This document shows positions 24,890 to 33,146 of a DNA stretch of 64,000 nucleotides, one piece after another. The translations under genes were made by a program, and so were the position numbers. Location of the stretch: positions 308,273 through 372,272 of the forward strand of contig CAJTTN010000001.1 in the NCBI GenBank assembly GCA_910579215.1. Reading direction: 5' to 3'. How positions within the stretch are numbered: the stretch's first letter is position 1; the number at the start of each line of letters is the position of its first letter. The notes under the pieces were generated by a model. That model searched no databases. It was given only the letters and a program-made list of their open reading frames with translations, and had not been told where the DNA came from. This DNA comes from an uncultured Anaeroplasmataceae bacterium. Its GTDB lineage: Bacteria > Bacillota_I > Bacilli_A > Acholeplasmatales > Anaeroplasmataceae.

Positions 24890-25378
24890 CTAGCAAAGAC
24901 TTAAAATCGCACTAGTCCAATCCTTTGGTTCTACTACCATATAAGAGACTAGCTTAGAAGTTTTTCCCTCGTAAATATAATCAATATTTTTTTCTACGGC
25001 AATGCTATCGATAGTAGCTTGAAGTTTAGAAGCTAAAGGATTTTTCATCACTTCCTGTGGAAGACTAACCAAAAGAGGACGTATTTCATTTTCCTCAAGA
25101 AAGTCTATAATCTCGTTAAGATCATTTGCAAATTCAACTGGATTTAAAAGATCTGCTTCTCCTAAAGCTAATATACAGTCATTATACTTTTTTATTGGTA
25201 GCTTATAGATTAATTGCTTAGCGCGCTTTATCGTCATGTTTTGTAAAGAATAGTTATCAATTGTGTACTCTTTAGCAAGTTCTATAACAGTCTGTTTAGA
25301 TGTTGGAATAAAGTTCCCCTTTTCATATTTAATGTCTTGAAATAAACTACCACCAAATATAGCTAAACTTTTTCTCAT
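24890..25378 (-). CDS. Hypothetical small protein, SGNH-like
   Basis: 162 residues. AIFGGSLFQDIKYEKGN near the N-terminus, LALGEADLLNPVEFANDLNE in the middle and RPLLVSLP later follow the order of SGNH/GDSL hydrolase blocks I, III and V, but the serine block is not GDS and no DxxH dyad is visible at the C-terminus, so activity is doubtful. No signal peptide. It has its own promoter with paired 9-nt repeats over the -10 region. Function unknown. Confidence 0.5.
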   Translation of the reverse strand: MRKSLAIFGGSLFQDIKYEKGNFIPTSKQTVIELAKEYTIDNYSLQNMTIKRAKQLIYKLPIKKYNDCILALGEADLLNPVEFANDLNEIIDFLEENEIRPLLVSLPQEVMKNPLASKLQATIDSIAVEKNIDYIYEGKTSKLVSYMVVEPKDWTSAILSLC

Positions 25379-25398
25379 GTTTTTGTTCCTCGTTTCAT

Positions 25399-25442
25399 CT
25401 AGTTTACGATACTAGTTTACTTCAATTGTTTTATCTTGTCAA
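25399..25442 (-). promoter_or_regulatory. Promoter with tandem operator-like repeats
   Basis: Minus strand TTGACA, 17-bp spacer, TAAACT drives the SGNH-like gene. GTAAACTAG occurs twice, 13 nt apart (25399-25407 and 25412-25420), one copy covering the -10 box, which is the position of a repressor site. Confidence 0.6.
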
Positions 25443-25461
25443 TAGTTTTTTAGAAAAAATA

Positions 25462-25490
25462 TTGTAATTTTTAATAATTCATGATAAAAT
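25462..25490 (+). promoter_or_regulatory. Promoter of the DUF1836 gene
   Basis: TTGTAA, 17-bp spacer, TAAAAT, 20 nt before the ATG at 25511. Confidence 0.6.
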
Positions 25491-25510
25491 AACTAATGTG
25501 GGGTGAAATC

Positions 25511-26113
25511 ATGAATTCAATTAATGATATATTAGCCAATTGGCTAGAGGATTTAAATCAATTCTCTTATAAAGATTATAAGGATTTACCAGACATCGAT
25601 CTTTACATGGATCAAGTGGTTACTTTTTTAGATAAGCAGCTTTCCATATTTCAAACCTCTTCTTTAGATAAACAAATAACCTCTTCTATGATTAACAATT
25701 ATGTGAAAGGGGAGGTAGTTAGTGCTCCTATTGCCAAAAAGTATAATCGTGAGCATTTAGCGCTAATTCAAGAGGTTTGTACACTTAAGCAGGTTTTAAC
25801 TATAGCGGAAGTAAAGCAAATCATAGACGAACGCTATAAAAGAGATTACGTACAAAAGGATGAGGTATTTGATCACTTTAAAAATCTGGTCAATGAAAAA
25901 AATAAGGAAGCTATCGCTTTAACAAAGGAATTACTTAGTTCTATTGAGCCTAATGATTTAACAGCATTAACTGATTTATCTGTATCCTTAGCACTTACTG
26001 CAAATTCCTTTATATCTATTAGTAAAAGAATCTTATTCCTGAATCGTTTATATCAGCAGGATTTAGAAAATAAGAAAAAAGATAAATCCGATAAAGAAAA
26101 ATCTGAAGAATGA
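25511..26113 (+). CDS. DUF1836 protein, putative DNA-binding
   Basis: 200 residues. DIDLYMDQVVTFLDKQLSIF, then ITSSMINNYVKGEVVSAPIA and KKYNREHLALIQEVCTLKQV are the DUF1836 signature, a MerR-like winged-helix domain whose targets are not known. The C-terminal third is a helical tail with a very charged end. The ATG at 25511 with GGGGTGA upstream is preferred to one five codons earlier. Own promoter and terminator. Confidence 0.82.
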   Translation: MNSINDILANWLEDLNQFSYKDYKDLPDIDLYMDQVVTFLDKQLSIFQTSSLDKQITSSMINNYVKGEVVSAPIAKKYNREHLALIQEVCTLKQVLTIAEVKQIIDERYKRDYVQKDEVFDHFKNLVNEKNKEAIALTKELLSSIEPNDLTALTDLSVSLALTANSFISISKRILFLNRLYQQDLENKKKDKSDKEKSEE

Positions 26114-26114
26114 T

Positions 26115-26140
26115 AAAAATGGGCCTACGACCCATTTTTT
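26115..26140. terminator. Bidirectional terminator
   Basis: AAAAATGGG / CCCATTTTT stem with a 7-nt loop between the convergent DUF1836 and SpoIIIAH-like genes. Confidence 0.8.
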
Positions 26141-26628
26141 TAATTGCTATTTGAGGTTGCTGAAAGCTTCACTGTGTAATTTGCATCAAACTTTTCTTTT
26201 GCCAAACGTGAAATACTAATAAATGTAGCCTTAGTCAACTCTGTTTCTGTATAAACATCTACTACAAGAACGCCATCCTCTAAAAGAACTAACACATCTT
26301 CAAAATCTAAAGATGCCATAATCATTTCTTCTAGAGCTATCTCATTCATTTTAGTCTGTCTTAAGGAAGTGATTTTTGCATTCTCTGCTTCTACTTGAGC
26401 AACGGTAAGAGTTCCAGAAGCAATCTTTGCCTCAGCTTCTTCTATTAAAGCATTGACCTCCTCTATACTCTTCATTCTAGCTTCAGCATAGTCTGGATTT
26501 GTTGTACTAGAATCTAGACTTGGAGAACCAACTGGATCCGTCGTTTTGTTTGCTTCATGAATGTAAAATATAGACATCATAACAACTACAGCTAAAAGTA
26601 ATATTGGCAATCTTAGTTTCTTTTTCAT
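26140..26628 (-). CDS. SpoIIIAH-like protein
   Basis: 162 residues: a short basic start, one membrane helix (LPILLLAVVVMMSIFYIH), a low-complexity linker, and a domain ARMKSIEEVNALIEEAEAKI ... NEIALEEMIMASLDFEDVLV with LLEDGVLVVDVYTETELTKA that matches the ring-building motif domain of SpoIIIAH (YscJ/FliF-like). In spore formers SpoIIIAH joins SpoIIQ across the forespore membranes and belongs to the spoIIIA operon; here it is alone, beside a signalling-type protein. Either a displaced sporulation gene or a relative used for another ring. No other spoIIIA gene is in the window. Confidence 0.7.
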   Translation of the reverse strand: MKKKLRLPILLLAVVVMMSIFYIHEANKTTDPVGSPSLDSSTTNPDYAEARMKSIEEVNALIEEAEAKIASGTLTVAQVEAENAKITSLRQTKMNEIALEEMIMASLDFEDVLVLLEDGVLVVDVYTETELTKATFISISRLAKEKFDANYTVKLSATSNSN

Positions 26629-26674
26629 ATACTATTCCTCTCCTATAGTAAAGTATATGTTTGGTATAGATACT

Positions 26675-29600
26675 TTATGCTACCTTTTCTATTACTTTTT
26701 TCATTCGAATGGATTTTTTATAATAGTTTCCAAACACATAAGTAACCTTCAATTCTTCTAACTGAAGGAGTTCTTCTTTAGTAGAAACATTTGCAGCTAT
26801 GAATTGTATATTTTTCGAATCACAAAGCGCTTTGATCTCCTTAATGGATTCTATGCCATGAGATGCTATATCATACACAAAATAATCAATTTTTTTCTGA
26901 AACACATCAATTACATTTCCTGAAGCAACCTTATATCCTAGAGATTTAAGCTGGAATAATTCCTCAAGCTGACCAGCCTCATAATAAAAGATGAGATGCT
27001 TAGTCGTTTTATAAAAATTATTTTGTGTCTCTATAAATGAAACTATATTGGCTGGAATAACCTTAGCATTTAAAGAAATTAAAATGGGAAGAGAGGACTT
27101 AGAAGCATCATATAGCATTCTTAGCTCCTTAGAACAGCTAGAAATCATATATTTATTAATTAGTTCCTCTAGTCCACGTCGTTCAATCACCTTTTTCATA
27201 TAGCTATAATCTATATCATAGTTATCTAAGGAAATTTTTGCAACATACGCATAAACCTCTTTTTTTTCTATATCTACTAATTGTTTATACAAAATACCCA
27301 ACCGATTATGATCAATCGCTTCACTGATATGAGTCACTAGCTGATTTTCATTAAAACGTAGCTTTGAGGCCTCACTATCATAATGGCTAATATGATGCTC
27401 TAGAGTGTTTACCTCCTTAGCATCAGCAAGGGCATCATATGCGTAATCTAAAATTTTGTATGGATCTTCTATTGATGCACTTTTAGATAAACGATAAACA
27501 CCACAATTAAAATATAGCTTAATTCTACTATTTAACAGATTTAACTGAGAAGAAACTCTTTCAAAGCTTTTGAATAAGAGATTATCTACAGAACGCTTAT
27601 CATTGGTATCAATAAGTAATGCTGCATAGCGATCAAATCCCAAGTGATAAAGCTTTACATTCAAATGACTTTGAAAAAAGGATTTGAACTCTAAAGCTAC
27701 TGCATAAATCATTTGATTTGCGTAATTTAAACCATACAGCTCTTCATAAAGCTTAAAATCATGGATATCCAAAACCGCTACACTTAATTTACGATGACTC
27801 ATGTTTTCTTGAATATCCATTCCTAGCTTAGCCTCTGTTTCAAGCTTACTTACGGGATTTGTAAATGCCATCTGATATAAGTCTTTTTCCTTGTTCTTCT
27901 CCTTTGAGCAATCCTCTAATAAGGAATAAATTGAAATTTTTCCCTTTTCATAGGAAGGGAAAAAGGTTTCCCTAACATAGATATACTCTTGATTCTTTTT
28001 ATATCGATATTCAATACTTTGATTGGTAGATAAGTACTTAATTATCTCTGAAAGCTTTGTCTCATATTTTGCTAAATCAGAAGCATGAATGTGTGCCTTA
28101 TAGTCTTGTTCTGATAAATCCTCTAAGCCACCCAAAATCTCCTTTGCCTGGGCAGATAAATGGATATGTCCTTCCATGAGCTCCTTGATTCCTGAGGACA
28201 TATTTTCATAAATAAAAAACATTTTTTTATTGGATTGACGTACTTGATTTTGACGCAATTCGAAAAGCAATGCATGCTGCAGCATTTGAGTAACAAGCTT
28301 TAAGGTTTCATAAACCATATCCTGTTCTAAAAAGGGAGTACTTGCAAAATATGCAATGGAACCATAACAGATATCCTCATTAAACAATGGAATAGAGATA
28401 CCATAAAATAAATTTTCTAAAGTCTCCTGTGTCACAATGCTTTGATTACCAACCGTTGAATGAATATCTAAATAAACCTCTTGTTCTTGAGCAATCGCCA
28501 AGAAATTGATGGTATTATCTATCATAGAGTACTCTAATCTTTTATCATAGGCACGTTCCTTTTTATAATGTATCCCTAGATATTGGTGATCATAATATAA
28601 AATGTATGCCTCCTCAAAAGGGATAAACTTTGCTAACTCTATTAAGGCTGTTCGATAAATTTCTCTAAATTTAACAGCTTCATCCAAATTGTTAACCGTT
28701 GCATAAAGCTTTTCTAATTTTGTATACATATTAGAAATATACACAGTCTGTATATCCTTCGTTAGCTCATGCAGATTTGGAATTGGCTTAGAAGCTTCCT
28801 TTTCCTTAGGAGCTTCTGCTTCCTTTAGAGCTGGAATTATAATTCCTTGTCCCGAAAGAGCTTCCTTTTGCTTTATTTTTTTCTTATTTTGACTATATTG
28901 AGTTACTAAATCCTGATAATGCTTCATAGAAATTAAGGAATTCGTTTCTGTATAAAGTCGCAAGCTAGCCTTAGAAAAGGCAAGAGCAGTGACAGGAGAA
29001 ACTTGTTCTAAAAACTCCTCATAATTGCTTTCCATTATGGATGCCTTGCGATAATCCTTGCTGAAAATATAAGATTCCAACAAGAGAGTTGCTGTTTTAA
29101 GCTTTGTTTCTACTTCTAAATCATAATCATTTAAAAGACGATTTCCTTCACATATTACTTTTATATAATTTCCTTCATTAAAGGCTATATCTAGCTTTTT
29201 ATATTCTAAATCTATCAATTTGAGCGTATTTAGATTGTCCTGGTAAATTTTTTCAAGCTGAGGAATAATTTCTAAATAGGAAGGATAATCGTGAACCTCA
29301 TAATAGATATTTGCAAGTAGCTCATAGCCCCAGCAGGTCTCCTCTATAGTTAATATTTCCTTAAGATAGCCCTTTAATTCTGCAATGGCTCGATTATAAT
29401 CATGCTTGCCAATGGCCAATCGAATTTCATCCTTAGTATTCAAGATTGCATTAGATACCTTTAAATGCTTTTTCTTTTCATCAATGAATTTTCTTGCCTG
29501 CTCAAAGCATTTAACAGAAAGGGTAATATCAATAATTGCATCACAAATGGTGATGATTTCTTCAGCACCTAATTTTGAAAATTCTGTTGTAAGTGCATAA

Positions 29601-29770
29601 AGGGCCTTTAATGCATCATTTGTTTTGCCAATGCTATGAAGAACTATATTTCGATAACAAAAGGCTTTATAATATTCTATACTCTTTTTATTACATCCAG
29701 ATAAAAACAGGTCTATTTTTTTGATAGACCCCATCGTCTTATCTAATTGTAAAACTTCATTTAAATACAT
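26675..29770 (-). CDS. Large TPR-GAF-degenerate GGDEF-EAL protein
   Basis: 1031 residues, soluble. Residues 1-310 are helical repeats of TPR type; a Lys/Glu/Pro-rich linker follows; about 330-510 resembles a GAF domain; 540-630 a PAS-like region; then a GGDEF-type domain in which the signature reads LGFDRYAALL, so the catalytic GG(D/E)EF is lost; and finally an EAL-type domain in which the EAL position is VAKIS. Both halves are therefore probably inactive in cyclic-di-GMP synthesis or breakdown and may serve as binding or scaffold domains. The ATG at 29768-29770 follows GGTGGTGA; it overlaps nothing but lies 5 nt after yfcE, as part of the same operon. Confidence 0.75.
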   Translation of the reverse strand: MYLNEVLQLDKTMGSIKKIDLFLSGCNKKSIEYYKAFCYRNIVLHSIGKTNDALKALYALTTEFSKLGAEEIITICDAIIDITLSVKCFEQARKFIDEKKKHLKVSNAILNTKDEIRLAIGKHDYNRAIAELKGYLKEILTIEETCWGYELLANIYYEVHDYPSYLEIIPQLEKIYQDNLNTLKLIDLEYKKLDIAFNEGNYIKVICEGNRLLNDYDLEVETKLKTATLLLESYIFSKDYRKASIMESNYEEFLEQVSPVTALAFSKASLRLYTETNSLISMKHYQDLVTQYSQNKKKIKQKEALSGQGIIIPALKEAEAPKEKEASKPIPNLHELTKDIQTVYISNMYTKLEKLYATVNNLDEAVKFREIYRTALIELAKFIPFEEAYILYYDHQYLGIHYKKERAYDKRLEYSMIDNTINFLAIAQEQEVYLDIHSTVGNQSIVTQETLENLFYGISIPLFNEDICYGSIAYFASTPFLEQDMVYETLKLVTQMLQHALLFELRQNQVRQSNKKMFFIYENMSSGIKELMEGHIHLSAQAKEILGGLEDLSEQDYKAHIHASDLAKYETKLSEIIKYLSTNQSIEYRYKKNQEYIYVRETFFPSYEKGKISIYSLLEDCSKEKNKEKDLYQMAFTNPVSKLETEAKLGMDIQENMSHRKLSVAVLDIHDFKLYEELYGLNYANQMIYAVALEFKSFFQSHLNVKLYHLGFDRYAALLIDTNDKRSVDNLLFKSFERVSSQLNLLNSRIKLYFNCGVYRLSKSASIEDPYKILDYAYDALADAKEVNTLEHHISHYDSEASKLRFNENQLVTHISEAIDHNRLGILYKQLVDIEKKEVYAYVAKISLDNYDIDYSYMKKVIERRGLEELINKYMISSCSKELRMLYDASKSSLPILISLNAKVIPANIVSFIETQNNFYKTTKHLIFYYEAGQLEELFQLKSLGYKVASGNVIDVFQKKIDYFVYDIASHGIESIKEIKALCDSKNIQFIAANVSTKEELLQLEELKVTYVFGNYYKKSIRMKKVIEKVA

Positions 29771-29775
29771 TTGAC

Positions 29776-30216
29776 TCACCACCGAAATTGTATTGCTTTT
29801 TTAGTTTTATTTTGGAATAAATAAATTGTATCCTCTGTTATTTCTATATAGCTATTGGGAAATGCTCCAGGATTTAAAAATAATATATTTTCTTCTTCAA
29901 AGCATACTGCTTGATGGGTGTGTCCAAATATACAAACCGAAACACTTTCCTCCAAAGCCCTATATATAAGACGATCAAATCCATATTTCACTTGTTCCTT
30001 ATCCCCATGCGTAAGATAAATATCTCTTCCAAATAAGGATAATCTTAAGCTCTTTTCTCCTTTTGAATCACAATTTCCTTGCACATAGAACGCATGTTTT
30101 TTTAAAATCTCTAAAGAATTTCCATAATCCCCACAATGAAGAATTGCATCATATTTTTCAAACGGAATAGAAGCCAAAGAGAAATGATGACTATCACTAA
30201 TTACAAGAATTTTCAT
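29776..30216 (-). CDS. YfcE/MJ0936-type metallophosphoesterase
   Basis: 146 residues. The calcineurin-like metal ligands are all present: ISDSHH, CGDYGNS, QGNCDSKG, THGDKEQ and FGHTHQA. Members hydrolyse phosphodiesters such as cyclic nucleotides or model substrates with Mn2+; in Bacillus the homologue YsnB lies next to the same HAM1 gene. It overlaps the rdgB gene by 20 nt and is followed by the GGDEF-EAL-like gene, so the three are one operon. Confidence 0.9.
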   Translation of the reverse strand: MKILVISDSHHFSLASIPFEKYDAILHCGDYGNSLEILKKHAFYVQGNCDSKGEKSLRLSLFGRDIYLTHGDKEQVKYGFDRLIYRALEESVSVCIFGHTHQAVCFEEENILFLNPGAFPNSYIEITEDTIYLFQNKTKKAIQFRW

Positions 30217-30781
30217 TTAGCTTTTCCTTAAGTGTTTGTAAAGCTTTAGCACGATGAGAAATCTTATTTTTAACAGATAGTGGCATCTGTGCCATAGTTT
30301 GATTAAATTCTGGAACTAAAAAATATGGATCATAGCCAAAGCCATTTGTTCCTCTAGCCTCTGTTGTGATAACACCTGTACAATACCCTTCTGCCATAAA
30401 ATAGAAGTCATTTGGAAAATATAAGCAAAGCGCACAAACAAAGCGAGCATCTCGTTGTGTCTTGCCATTCAATTTTTTTAGCAATAATGCATTATTCGCT
30501 TGGTCATCATGATCCTTTGCATACCTTGCAGAATGAACACCTGGCTCTCCTCCTAATGCAGCTACCTCTAAACCAGAATCATCTGCTAATACTATATAAC
30601 CTGTATCCTTAGAAACCTGTCTTGCCTTACATAATGCATTATCAGAAAAGGTATTTCCTTTTTCTTCTATTTCTTTATCATACTGAATATCCTTCAAAGT
30701 TAAAAGACAATCTTCTTGAAATAATTCTTTAAACTCTTTTACTTTTCCAAAATTATTTGTGGCGACTACTATAGTTCTCAT
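30197..30781 (-). CDS. rdgB: Non-canonical purine NTP pyrophosphatase
   Basis: 194 residues of the HAM1/RdgB family, which removes ITP, dITP and XTP from the nucleotide pool. Motifs: VVATNNFGKVKEFKEL at the N-terminus, DNALCKAR, LADDSGLEVAALGGEPGVHS, GTNGFGYDPYF and KNKISHRAKAL near the end. The ATG at 30779-30781 with GAGG 6 nt away is chosen over a TTG four codons upstream. It heads an operon with yfcE and the large signalling-type protein. Confidence 0.94.
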   Translation of the reverse strand: MRTIVVATNNFGKVKEFKELFQEDCLLTLKDIQYDKEIEEKGNTFSDNALCKARQVSKDTGYIVLADDSGLEVAALGGEPGVHSARYAKDHDDQANNALLLKKLNGKTQRDARFVCALCLYFPNDFYFMAEGYCTGVITTEARGTNGFGYDPYFLVPEFNQTMAQMPLSVKNKISHRAKALQTLKEKLNENSCN

Positions 30782-30868
30782 ATCTATCCTCAATTTTTCT
30801 GCTATATCCTAATTTTACCACAAACAACTCTATTATAGTTATATAAATTAAAATAATTTGTCATTTTT

Positions 30869-31276
30869 TTATATTAACTTCTTTTCATTTAAAAATATAT
30901 GAATTTCTTTAAATCCGAATTGTTTTCCTGTTAGCATTAAGGCTTGATGCAAAGTTTCTAAATCAGATAAAAGGATAAAGCTATTTACATAATAGCTGAT
31001 ACAGCCATCCTTTAGTATACTAGATACAAGCTCGACATTAGGATTGGCTGGGGAACTATACCCTATAGGTAAATGATTTTGATAGATTGTATAGATATGA
31101 AAAAGCTCTGCTTCATTTTCTATAGGATAATCTAGCTCAATTTCCTTTAGCTCTTCTGTCAAATCATAGATTGCATAAATTTTATTAACCTCTGCCTCCT
31201 TAAAGGAAACATCAACAGAACTTTTACAAGAACACAAAGAAAATAAAAAAAAACCTATAAAAAATAATCGTTTCAT
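30869..31276 (-). CDS. Small lipoprotein, GerMN-like
   Basis: 135 residues with a lipoprotein signal (MKRLFFIGFFLFSLCSC, Cys at the cleavage site preceded by L-C-S). The mature part, with PIGYSSPANPNVELVSSILK, GCISYYVNSFILLSDLETLH and ALMLTGKQFGFKEIHIFLN, follows the pattern of GerMN domains (a short beta-alpha module first seen in the germination protein GerM). The ATG at 31276 with GGTGAG upstream is used rather than the longer start at 31303. It diverges from coaD. GerMN assignment is moderate. Confidence 0.6.
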   Translation of the reverse strand: MKRLFFIGFFLFSLCSCKSSVDVSFKEAEVNKIYAIYDLTEELKEIELDYPIENEAELFHIYTIYQNHLPIGYSSPANPNVELVSSILKDGCISYYVNSFILLSDLETLHQALMLTGKQFGFKEIHIFLNEKKLI

Positions 31277-31316
31277 TCTCTCACCAAATAAAAGTATGTT
31301 CAAAAAAATAAAATTA

Positions 31317-31325
31317 TGCTATAAT
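31317..31325 (+). promoter_or_regulatory. Extended -10 promoter of coaD
   Basis: TGCTATAAT, an extended -10 element; only a weak -35 (TGTTCA) lies 17 bp from it. Followed by AAGGAGG and the coaD ATG at 31350. Confidence 0.55.
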
Positions 31326-31349
31326 AAAAAACAAGGAGGTATATCGTGC

Positions 31350-31829
31350 ATGAAAAAAGCTGTTTATCCTGGATCCTTTGATCCATTTTCTAATGGACAC
31401 TTAGATATAGTAAATAGAGCTTCTAAGCTCTTTGATGAATTACATATTCTTGTTTCTTATAATATAAATAAAAATAATAATTTTTCTTCTTTCGAACGCG
31501 TGGCCATGATAAAAAAATGTGTTTCCCAGTTGAACAACGTCACAGTAGCTACCTATGATGGACTAGTAGTTAACTACTGTCAGCAACATGGAATTCAGGT
31601 TATCATCCGAGGATTAAGAAATTACTCTGATTATGAAAATGAATTTAATTTATTCCAATATAATCGCGACATTGCACCAAGCATTGAAACTATATTTTTA
31701 TTACCATCTACAAAAAATCAATTTGTATCCTCTTCGGCAATTAAGGAACTAATTCGTTTTGATTGTGATATCACTAAATATGTTCCTGTTGAAATTAAAC
31801 AGGATATTATTAGTAAGCTAAAAAAATGA
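31350..31829 (+). CDS. coaD: Phosphopantetheine adenylyltransferase
   Basis: 159 residues, standard length. It joins 4'-phosphopantetheine and ATP to dephospho-CoA. KKAVYPGSFDPFSNGHLDIV holds the nucleotidyltransferase HxGH-type motif (NGHLD), IIRGLRNYSDYENEFN the phosphopantetheine site and VSSSAIKELIRFDCDI the ISSTxx-type phosphate motif. AAGGAGG stands 10 nt before the ATG, which sets the start; earlier in-frame starts lack one. It ends in TGA overlapping a bidirectional terminator and stands alone. Confidence 0.95.
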   Translation: MKKAVYPGSFDPFSNGHLDIVNRASKLFDELHILVSYNINKNNNFSSFERVAMIKKCVSQLNNVTVATYDGLVVNYCQQHGIQVIIRGLRNYSDYENEFNLFQYNRDIAPSIETIFLLPSTKNQFVSSSAIKELIRFDCDITKYVPVEIKQDIISKLKK

Positions 31830-31850
31830 GCACAGAGTGCCCATTTTTTT
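31821..31850. terminator. Bidirectional terminator
   Basis: Stem ATGAGCAC / GTGCCCAT with flanking A and T runs between convergent coaD and the SpoVIF-like gene. It is fully paired (one G-U) on the minus strand, with one mismatch on the plus. Confidence 0.7.
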
Positions 31851-31852
31851 CT

Positions 31853-32095
31853 TTATTTTTTTAAGAGTTTAAATAAATCTGGGGTTATTCCTTTATCCTT
31901 TAGCATTTTTATGATTCTATCCTCTTGTTCTTTAGAAAGACTCTTATTTGCTAATCCACACCCCTTACGTATGATGCTTCTTAAATTTTCTTCATCATTT
32001 AAATCCAAGGTCGATGCTTCACTTACTAGCTCATACATTGCCTCTTGATTTATATTTGAGCGTGAAATCAGCTCAATAATATTCTTAAAATCCAT
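31853..32095 (-). CDS. SpoVIF-like small sporulation protein
   Basis: 80 residues: a charged, helical protein. ELVSEASTLDLNDEENLRSI with IRKGCGLANKSLSKEQEDRI and IIKMLKDKGITPDLFKLLKK match stage VI sporulation protein F, a small protein needed late in coat and germination in Bacillus. No membrane segment. AGGAGG-type ribosome site upstream. It follows gpsA by about 40 nt and shares its direction; in Bacilli related genes also lie near der and gpsA only sporadically, so the neighbourhood is not decisive. Confidence 0.7.
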   Translation of the reverse strand: MDFKNIIELISRSNINQEAMYELVSEASTLDLNDEENLRSIIRKGCGLANKSLSKEQEDRIIKMLKDKGITPDLFKLLKK

Positions 32096-32136
32096 TTTAA
32101 AATCCTCCCAAAATTAATATATGAGAGGACATTCGT

Positions 32137-33144
32137 TTAGTTGACTATAATAATTTCTTCTTTTAAACTTCTGCTTAACAGTTTCATTAAGGCATCTCTT
32201 GCGGAAAGCTTATTTTGAATCACCTGATAGGCAGCAGTAATTATAGGAAGCTCTAAGGCATATTTTATTCCTATCTGATAGGCAGCTTCAATCGTTTTAA
32301 TCCCCTCTACGGTTTGGCTCATAGAGGATAACGCCTCAGCAACAGACATACCTTGTCCTATTTTAAGTCCACATTGAAAATTTCTAGAATTCATAGAAGA
32401 GGCGGTAACAATTAAATCGCCAACACCAGATAATCCATAGGCCGTCTCCTTCTTTCCTCCAAGGGCAGCCACTATAGATACAATCTCTTTTACGCCTCTA
32501 CTGATGAGGAAGGCTCTTGCATTTTCTCCTAATCCCATACCAAAAGCAACACCTGATACAATCGCAATCGCATTTTTAATCGCACCAGAGGTCTCTACAC
32601 CAATGACATCACTTGAGGTATACACACGAAGATATCGCTCATTAGAAAATAGATTTTGCACAAATTGAGCATCCTTAGGCTGGTCAGAGGCTGCTACTAA
32701 AGCCGTTAATTTTCTTAGAATTAGTTCTTCTGCATGGGAAGGACCTGAAAGATTCACATACCCCTTTAAATACTTTTCAGAAATTTCTTCCTTAACAATT
32801 TGGCTTACACAATAGGAGGTATTAGGCTCAATTCCCTTACTTACATTGATAAATAGTGCTGGCTGTTTTAAAAGATGATTAATTTCATGAAGTACCATTC
32901 TAGTCACCTTTGTGGGAACACCTAATAAAATTATGTCTGAAAACTCAACAGTTTCCTCTAAGCTTAACGTTGCTTGTACACCCAAGGGAAGTGTGGTATC
33001 AAAGAATGGATGCGTATGCTCCTTATTGATTTTTTCAACAAAAACTGGGTTGATATCTCGAACTAAAACATCATGATGATTATCACATAGCACCTGAGCT
33101 AATGTTGTCCCCCAAGCGCCACCACCAATACAGGAAATCTTCAT
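32137..33144 (-). CDS. gpsA: Glycerol-3-phosphate dehydrogenase (NAD(P)+)
   Basis: 335 residues. It reduces dihydroxyacetone phosphate to sn-glycerol-3-phosphate for phospholipid synthesis. Motifs: ISCIGGGAWGTTLAQVL (dinucleotide fold), INVSKGIEPNT, LSGPSHAEELILRKLTALVA, the catalytic lysine region GAIKNAIAIVSGVAFGMGLG and TAYGLSGVGDLIVTASSMNS. GAGGG precedes the ATG. It follows der by 2 nt, the usual der-gpsA order of Bacillota. Confidence 0.95.
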   Translation of the reverse strand: MKISCIGGGAWGTTLAQVLCDNHHDVLVRDINPVFVEKINKEHTHPFFDTTLPLGVQATLSLEETVEFSDIILLGVPTKVTRMVLHEINHLLKQPALFINVSKGIEPNTSYCVSQIVKEEISEKYLKGYVNLSGPSHAEELILRKLTALVAASDQPKDAQFVQNLFSNERYLRVYTSSDVIGVETSGAIKNAIAIVSGVAFGMGLGENARAFLISRGVKEIVSIVAALGGKKETAYGLSGVGDLIVTASSMNSRNFQCGLKIGQGMSVAEALSSMSQTVEGIKTIEAAYQIGIKYALELPIITAAYQVIQNKLSARDALMKLLSRSLKEEIIIVN

Positions 33145-33146
33145 TG

